Assembly: GCF_037975245.1 (NCBI RefSeq)
Contig: NC_092575.1
Span: forward strand, 14,860,310 to 14,924,309
Reading direction: 5' to 3'
Source: Apostichopus japonicus
Lineage: Eukaryota; Echinodermata; Holothuroidea; Aspidochirotida; Stichopodidae
DNA: 64,000 nt
In this document: positions 56,701 to 64,000 of the stretch, one piece after another
How positions within the stretch are numbered: the stretch's first letter is position 1
Layout of the letters: every line of letters starts with the position of its first letter
Notes under the pieces: generated by a model
Database searches by the model: none
What the model saw: only the letters and a program-made list of their open reading frames with translations
What the model was told of the DNA's origin: nothing
Position numbers and translations under genes: made by a program

Positions 56701-59700
56701 ATGGTTGTATACCCCCATGCAACAATATTATGAATTATTCATTAAATGAACTGTTTATTCCTTACACATGTAGCTGGAAGTCTTAGTCATTAAGGAATTT
56801 GAATTTGACCTTTCATACCTCGTAACATGACCTTCCTTACCCTGTAACTAGTTGTTCAAAACTGTGACCCTTCCTTTTTATATTTTCAAACATGATATTA
56901 ACTATATTTTAACTTTACCACCACTATATTTATGTGCCCCCAATAAGCTATTCATTGCTATTAAAACCTGGCCAAATTAACCTGATGTTACACTGTCACA
57001 AACAAACCATGAATGATTGAATCCAGACTCTCTGTATTGTATACATGTAAACATACCCCAAGGAAAAACATTCTGAAAGTATTCATCATATCACATACTC
57101 AAATTATATTTCTACAGTTAGTTGCACTGGAACTCATACCAAGGAGGAAATTTGAATTGACCTCCCATACCAAGTTATTTTGATGTACAAAAAGTGACCC
57201 TTCCTGAATGTTTACAAAATGTCTGCCTAGTAACAAGGAAACACTGAAATAGAGGTATGCAAATTATGTACAGGATTAAAGCAAGAAGCCTTAATTACGT
57301 ACCTTCTGGTTATTGTAAGGCTGGACAAGTTATACACACTGAGTTTGCTTGCTGCAGTAAACACTGGCCGAGAGCAGTGGCACTGATACAAGCATGGATA
57401 TCATCGGTAGTTTTGATGGAGAGTGTATCTGTATCTTGCTCGAGAATTAATGCAGTTTTGATGCAGGGCAATATAGTGAGGCAATAGAGGGGTGGGCGAG
57501 GGACGCTACAAGGCCAGAGTTCTCTAAAAGAGCAACCTATCCTGTTAATTTGCAATGCACGGAGGTTTCCTTACAGTCCAGAAGGCTAATTTATTCATGA
57601 TTATCCAGCGATCCCAGGGGATAAACATTTTTGAACGGTCATCGAAGCAATGCCTTTGAGACTGCATGTCTGAGGAACATGCAGTCAGTTTCTAACACAC
57701 CTTTGCCATAAATACTGTATATATAAATTTAAGTACAGTGAACTGTAGCTTCCATTCCGAACTGAAAATTTTTCGTCACCAAAAACTTATTGTACACTTT
57801 TTTCTTAGTGCTCCCATTTTTTTTTTAATATTGGCCTACATGATTTCCATCAATTCTTCAGAAATAACCATGATTGTAAATCAAGCTTATAAATAACTGC
57901 AAATGTGATAGAATTTTGACATTGATATTAATGTTGAAATTTTATCAATTATAAAGCCCAAAAAGCTGACTTCAAAGAAAGTCTACTAGTTTGTCTGAGG
58001 GGAGAATAAGCTTGTAGCCTGTTAACAGGACACACAATGGGTGTCACTGACACAGGAAAGATTATAACTCACAATTGGTGGGCCATGTGCTACTTTCAAG
58101 CAAACTTTTTGTGACCGACGTCATGGTTTTGAGAGTTGGTATGAAAGCAGCCAACAGCACTCTGCATATATAGCAATTTTTTTTTTTTCCAACCACGTCT
58201 GAACTGACGCAAGGAATTTTTGTTTATCTTTTCAGTTTTCATATTGATTTGAGGTTGACCGTTGCAGCATATTACATACAGAAATCTCAGGTGAAGTCAA
58301 ATATCATTTCCAATAATGATGACAATGTTGACAATTTTAGGAGAAAATTTCCAATATCTGCTTCTGAAATGTGATGAATAATTATTTGAATTAAATAGCA
58401 GCACAACCTCTTAGTTTGACAAATCTATTACAACCCTTATTTTGAATCTTATTTCGGGTCACCGGACACCAAATGCGAGAAACAGCTTTGACTTTCATAG
58501 GAATTGTATCATATTTTCAATGATTACTTGTATACATGATCTACAAAATAACTTGTAACTGGCAAAAGAACAGAATTTAGCAAAACAATACTGGGTCTGC
58601 TTTTAACTACATTCAATATTACAAGTATAGATTTCATGATTATTCCCCAGATAAAGATATGCCGGCTCCACTGCATACATTTCATCCCGACAAAAATCCT
58701 TATATTACAATCAGGGGACCAAAGGGTATAAAACTAAATTCCATTTTAATATTACTATCAGATTCACTGTATACAGAGGTGAACGGTGTACTGTTCAACA
58801 CACAGCCCATTCGCACTGCTGCACCGAGGGAAAAAGTATAATGCACTTTCTTTATCCCACGTACTAACTTTAGTAAATATAATTAGCAATAATTAGGTCG
58901 TCCAATATTTTGGAGATATATTGTGGTCTGTTCTCATGGCAACAGGATTCATCAAACAGGTTTCACATTTCACTGCCGTCGTTAAGAGCGGGATGAATCA
59001 CCGCTTGATACCTCACAAGGAACTCAACAGACCAAACGATATTTGGCCTAGTTTGACAGCACATGTCCTCCTCCTCCGTTTATTAACATAAAATCTCATG
59101 AGTGGCTTTTTGAAGATTATTTATATTAGTATTATGGGAAGAATAGAGAAACAACAATGCTTCTGAATTCATTTGGGAAATTTATGAAAAAATTAAAAAA
59201 ATTAAAAACTGCCACATTAAACCAGAAAGCCATACAGTTGGCTTTGTGATTCATTGCTGTCTTATTTGCTAAAAATTCATATCTGAATTATGTAGCAAGT
59301 GAGTTAAATTTGTCCAAGAATTAAGGGAGAACCAGAAAAGATCAGCTCTTATTTGTAGTCACTCCCTTGTGGGCATTAACCAATTAATTCACTGGTAAGG
59401 AGTGGATAAGTTAGACCTTTAAAAGAAAGGACTGGTTTTCGAATGCAGTCCGAGAAAAAAAAACGTTGATGGTGTACCTCTTCTACAATATTGGGCTTTA
59501 GGGTGTTTCACCAAACAATATTAAATTTAAGACAACTTTTATGTTGCTGGTTTAGTTTGTATTATTCTTGGAAAATATGTAACCACAGGGAAAGAATCCC
59601 AGCACTCCAACCAAACATGATGGCAACAAGGACTTGTTTGTTTACCATCGTTGCGCAAAGCATTTGAAGTTAACCTGGTCATTAACACCTTCACTAGGTA

Positions 59701-61060
59701 AAAAATACTGCACTGTGACTACGACATGACTGATTTACATAAATCATGATGTTGTTAAAGTTGGCAGGAAGACAATTCCATGATCAAATTTATAATACAA
59801 AAGATACTGTGCACACATGTATGAAATAATTAAATCATTTCTCCTTTTAACTTTTTAATAGATATCAGTGTCATAAACAGACATATAAATCTAATTAATC
59901 ACATATTGAGATCTTTCTTGATTAATTTAGTGTTCTTTACATCTTGAGTTGCTTTTTCAGGTTGATGTACCTTCTATTTCTCATAAAATAATAAAACTGG
60001 GAAATAGTATACATTTCAGTGTTCCTAGAACCTACTATAATACTGTACTACATATCATTTTTTTTTTTTTTTTTTTTTGGTGTGGCAAAATTGCTTAGCA
60101 ACAAGCCCATGTTGCTAAGCATTTCCATTGATGTGGTTTCAGATAATTAACTTATTCCATGCTGAGAGTTCCCTAAATTCACTGGTTGTGGTTTTTTGTT
60201 TTTTTTTTAGGAATGATAACCCCGTCTCCAGGTATCAACTAAAGCACTTTTTTTTATTATCTACCTACCTGGTCATATCATACAACTAATATTCATATAT
60301 AAAGAGAAAAGTGTTAAGGTGAACGAGTGAATTGTACAGTCTGTTACTTTTGGATATAAATTTATTTATACTAACATATAAACAGTAAGCCCTTTTCGGC
60401 AATGCTTTCCATACATTTTGACTGAAAACAAACGACAAGCTTGTAGCTATTATTTTACACTATCTAAAGTGACAAAAACCAAGTGGCCCCCATGTGGACA
60501 AAGTGCACAGGCCTTGTTTGAACTTTTGAATAAAATTGAAACATGTATGCATTGTTACAAATCCAACTGGAACGTGACTCTATTGAAACGATCTCCTCTC
60601 AATCGTGAGGTTCACTAGATATACTCAATCACCTACATGAATTACTACAGTAAGCCTACTTTAGCCTATAGTAAGTACTTATCTACATGATAATGTTATT
60701 AACCCTATATATAATACAGTAGTACTCATTCTCGAGTTCTACTGTATATATATCAACTTCCTGATACCGCATTTACTGCACTATTATCGACCTGAATTCA
60801 ACAATTATTCACGTACAAATTTTTGAAACTTAGAAGAGTGCATTTAACTGTCGACTGAACAGTAATATATTGTTAAATTATAATTTAAGTGAAAAGCATG
60901 TGACCTTAGTACTTCCAATACAAAAAATTAAACAGAATCAACAAAATTTGTATACCAAAAAATAGTTGTTTGAAGTCCAATTTTCTGCAATATTAGCAAG
61001 TAAAGGGTGTAGAAAAGATCAGGACCACAGTACTAGTTAAATTACAATATGGGCAAGGAA
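53786..61060. other. Long AT-rich region, no gene recognised
   Basis: I found no protein motif, RNA gene or dated transposon here. A G13 run lies near 54980. Open frames at 55490-55747 and 57257-57487 have no family resemblance. It could be a long first intron or upstream region of PPM1, or an intergenic stretch. Confidence 0.4.
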
Positions 61061-61079
61061 AGTCAATATAGTGTAGTAT

Positions 61080-61450
61080 ATGGGCAATAGTGTTTAGGCC
61101 GAGGGATAACAATCACGACCATAGTATAATATGGCATTATACTAGGCTGAGGGACAACACCGAAGACTATGTAATAGTATATAGCATTATAGTGTATAGG
61201 TCGAGGGAAAAGAACGGTGACCATAGTATGACATGGCATTATACTGTGTATAGGCTCAGGGACAAGAGCAATGACTATATTATATAGTATATGGGATTAT
61301 AGTGTATAGGTCGAAGTATTTGCGAACAGTGACTAGATGGTACGGTGGGCATTATACTGTTCATAGGCTGAAGGACAAGACCAATGACTATATTATAGTA
61401 TATGGCACTATAGTGTATAGACTGAAGGATATAATTACAGTAGCTAGAGT
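61080..61450 (+). repeat. Diverged minisatellite of alternating 55-75 bp units
   Basis: GGCATTATACT / GCATTATAGTGTATAGG and GAGGGACAA / GAAGGACAAGA-CAATGACTATATTA recur about six times with many changes. It is an old tandem array. Confidence 0.7.
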
Positions 61451-61459
61451 AAAGCATGG

Positions 61460-64000
61460 TAGTAAATACAATAAACTACATCTCAGGACAACCTGGGATG
61501 GATTATTCAAGGAAATTCCAACCCCCCCTCCCTTATACCCCCAACGACCCAGTCCCAATCAATTATTTAGCAGCTCTGCAGATATTTTGTTTCCATCCTG
61601 TTCAGTCTCTGTACTTTTCCTGACCTGTGATCACGCACACATATGTAAACAACAGATCCACCGAGACATTAACAGAAGTTATAATATGGACTCGGTGTAC
61701 AATAACTACATGTTACATGTATACACAGTATACATATAGTCAGTTAATGTGTTACAGTGTAAGTGTATGGTATAGATATGGAGTACGTTACTTAAACTAT
61801 GTGACTATTTACACAAGTTGCAAAGGGATTACCTTATTACACCTCAAGCAATCAGTGACCTAGTTACAAGCCACCACAATGCTACGTTTATGTTGTTGAG
61901 TTTACATCATGCAAATAACAATGCCTTAGTATTGATTGATTGATTGCAATCTTGTTGTGGTCAGCAATGACTCTTTATAGTCAAAGGTTAAGCATTACAT
62001 TTAAGTACTGCTATATATATGCACAATGAACCAGTACTACACAGAATGGCCTAAATCAATTGGTATTATAATACAACTGTATTGTCATTGCTCAGGTGGT
62101 TAAATCTGCCATGTTTCTCTAGAGCACTGAGTGAAATAAAAAAGTTCAAAAACATCCAAATATGCTAGCAAGAACCCCAAATGGTCACTTAGCTGGGATC
62201 AATTGATGATCTTAAAACTCATTCAGGACTATAAGCTCATTTCTCCATATTCAATTTTACTGAAGTAAATGCTATGTCACCTTTGGAACGCCCCTTTAAG
62301 GTTCGACTTTGACGACGTTGGTCAGCTCCTCCGTGAAAATGTATACTGTTTCATGTTATCGTTAATCCATTGTTCTATTAATTATAACGACTCAAAAAAA
62401 AACAGGTGCTTGTAATGACATTTAACACAGTTATACAGTTATTGCAAACATTACCACAGACTTTCAAATGCATCCTTGAAAATTATAAGAATAAATTTTA
62501 TTCATACTCTACACAATATGATGAAGTGAAGTTTACCAATTGATGTACCAAAAGCTATACTATGATTAATATATCCCCTAGCAACCATACAGCTGTAAAT
62601 ATACAGAGCTTCCATTAAAACCAGATTCTCCAAATTATATCAGTTCTGTGCCTCGAAGAGTGGTTTATATGAATAGGTCTATAAATTGCCAGCAACTTGT
62701 TTCAAATCCCCAGCATCAGAACTTTTTTCTGAGCTTTGAGATTCCAGATAATACTGACCGTATTACCATCTAAAAACTCATTAACAGTTTAACAGTTTGA
62801 CTCTACGGTATTTTCCCTGGTATTGAAAGTGGGGTCACAACCTTATTTTAGATTGGCCATTTAACAGATGTCGGAAATATAGTTGCCCAAAAATTTGGCA
62901 GAAAAAAGATACTGCGGATATCTGTGGGGGAAAACTGTAAGTATCTTGAACATAAATTTACTTGAAAACCAAAATAATTATGCGCGGTCTAGTAGCACCC
63001 CTAAACCATGTATAAATTTCTCAAACGGAGAGGAAACTCTCTCCTCCTTCATTGACCCCCTTCCCCAGGCCACAGCATCCACCACAGGAGGGGTGCCAAG
63101 ATTATGCAGGCGATTACAACTGAGGTCACCAGACCAAAAATGTCAACATTCCCAGGGCTCTTGTGAAGTTAACCCACTTCACTCAAGTATTTTGCCACAG
63201 GTTTGAAACTGTCAGAAAGTTGAAGGCGGCAAAGCTTTGAATGACAGGATAAGTTGACACGCCACTCTCTTCACAGGCATGTAGAAATATTACATAGCAT
63301 ATATACACTGTGTAGTACTGTAAGTGTGGGATGAACGATATATGTTCTGGTAAACTGTTGCCTCGCTTAGCTAAGGGAAGCTATAAACTATACACAATGT
63401 AGTCACCAGGATGTTATCTGTTAACTGCAAGGAGAGAACTAAGGGATATCCTGACAAGAGAAGTCTACAGGTCAGGAAAATGACAACTTTGAAGAACACA
63501 GAGCCCTGAAATATCTACAGTCAGAGTCAGAGAGGGTAATAATAGAAAAAATAAAAAATTGAGCCAGTTAAAAATTACCTTTCCAGAGGTACTGAATTTC
63601 CAGGGGTACTGTCCTACATTTTCCTGTAGGTTGCCATCAAACAATTTATTTCTAACCATTAAAAGATATCAATAATTAAACCAGAAGTTCATCATATATA
63701 CGATACTATGAAGGATAGTGAACAACCTTAGATACTACAATAGTTACACAAGTTCTACATTTAAACTGGCAAATTTTATTCCTGACTGTATTGCACCTCA
63801 ATTTTAATACAGTTTTTTGTTTTTTGTTTGTTTTGAGAAATTACCCTTTTTAAAACATTCATGACCTATGGCATAATTTTAGCCTTGAATATATGTCAAA
63901 AGTCCAAGAAAAGAGACAAATTTGATTGTTGGTCAGTTTTCTATAAATAGCTAAATTATGGTTTTCAAGATACTGTAGTCACCTTTAATTATTGTTAAAT
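61460..64000. other. No gene recognised to the end of the window
   Basis: AT-rich sequence. The 107-codon open frame at 62883-63206 has no recognisable motif, and neither strand of 62990-63200 resembles a POPX N-terminus. Confidence 0.35.

Noticed and set aside
62883..63206. 107-codon plus-strand frame
   Set aside because: No motif, composition of non-coding DNA, no splice support.

Overview
This 64-kb window is animal nuclear DNA. It is AT-rich, has long introns, GT-AG splice sites, AATAAA poly(A) signals, tRNA-derived SINEs and many short hAT-like elements. The SINE types, single ancestral-type gene copies and protein similarities suggest an invertebrate deuterostome, most likely an echinoderm (a sea cucumber is plausible). 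That placement is inference; no taxon-specific marker was read. No bacterial operon, CRISPR array or viral genome was seen.

I could assemble five protein-coding genes exon by exon. (1) 1413-1625 (+): last exon of a GPI-anchored Ly6/uPAR three-finger protein, with earlier exons not found. (2) 7315-9919 (+): CD2BP2, the U5 snRNP GYF protein, 3 coding exons, with a 1-nt frameshift in this copy. (3) 14250-16426 (-): CENPS/MHF1, a histone-fold protein of the centromere and Fanconi pathway, 5 exons, 127 aa, complete. (4) 17844-31586 (+): mitofusin, 17 coding exons, 745 aa, complete. (5) 40170-48887 (-): a PPM1E/PPM1F (POPX) type PP2C phosphatase, 6 exons, with the N-terminal exon(s) missing. CENPS and mitofusin lie head to head over a probable shared promoter that holds an ETS-type site.

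The space between genes and inside introns is rich in mobile elements. Six short elements have inverted termini and flanking duplications (perfect 8 bp in five, one of them with a single mismatch, and 5 bp in the sixth). Another 8-bp-duplication element is a foldback made of a palindromic GATATC satellite, inserted inside the last bases of an older element. Three SINE groups, a hairpin with hammerhead-like cores, a tRNA-like sequence with five tandem anticodon arms, and many minisatellites are also present. From about 49 to 64 kb I recognise no gene, apart from one hAT element and some tandem repeats.

The most unusual pattern is that several splice junctions of these genes have been copied next to themselves: the 5' splice sites of mitofusin coding exons 7 and 14, the 5' splice site of the first visible PPM1 exon, and the 3' splice site of mitofusin coding exon 4. 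This leaves decoy splice sites in the adjoining introns.
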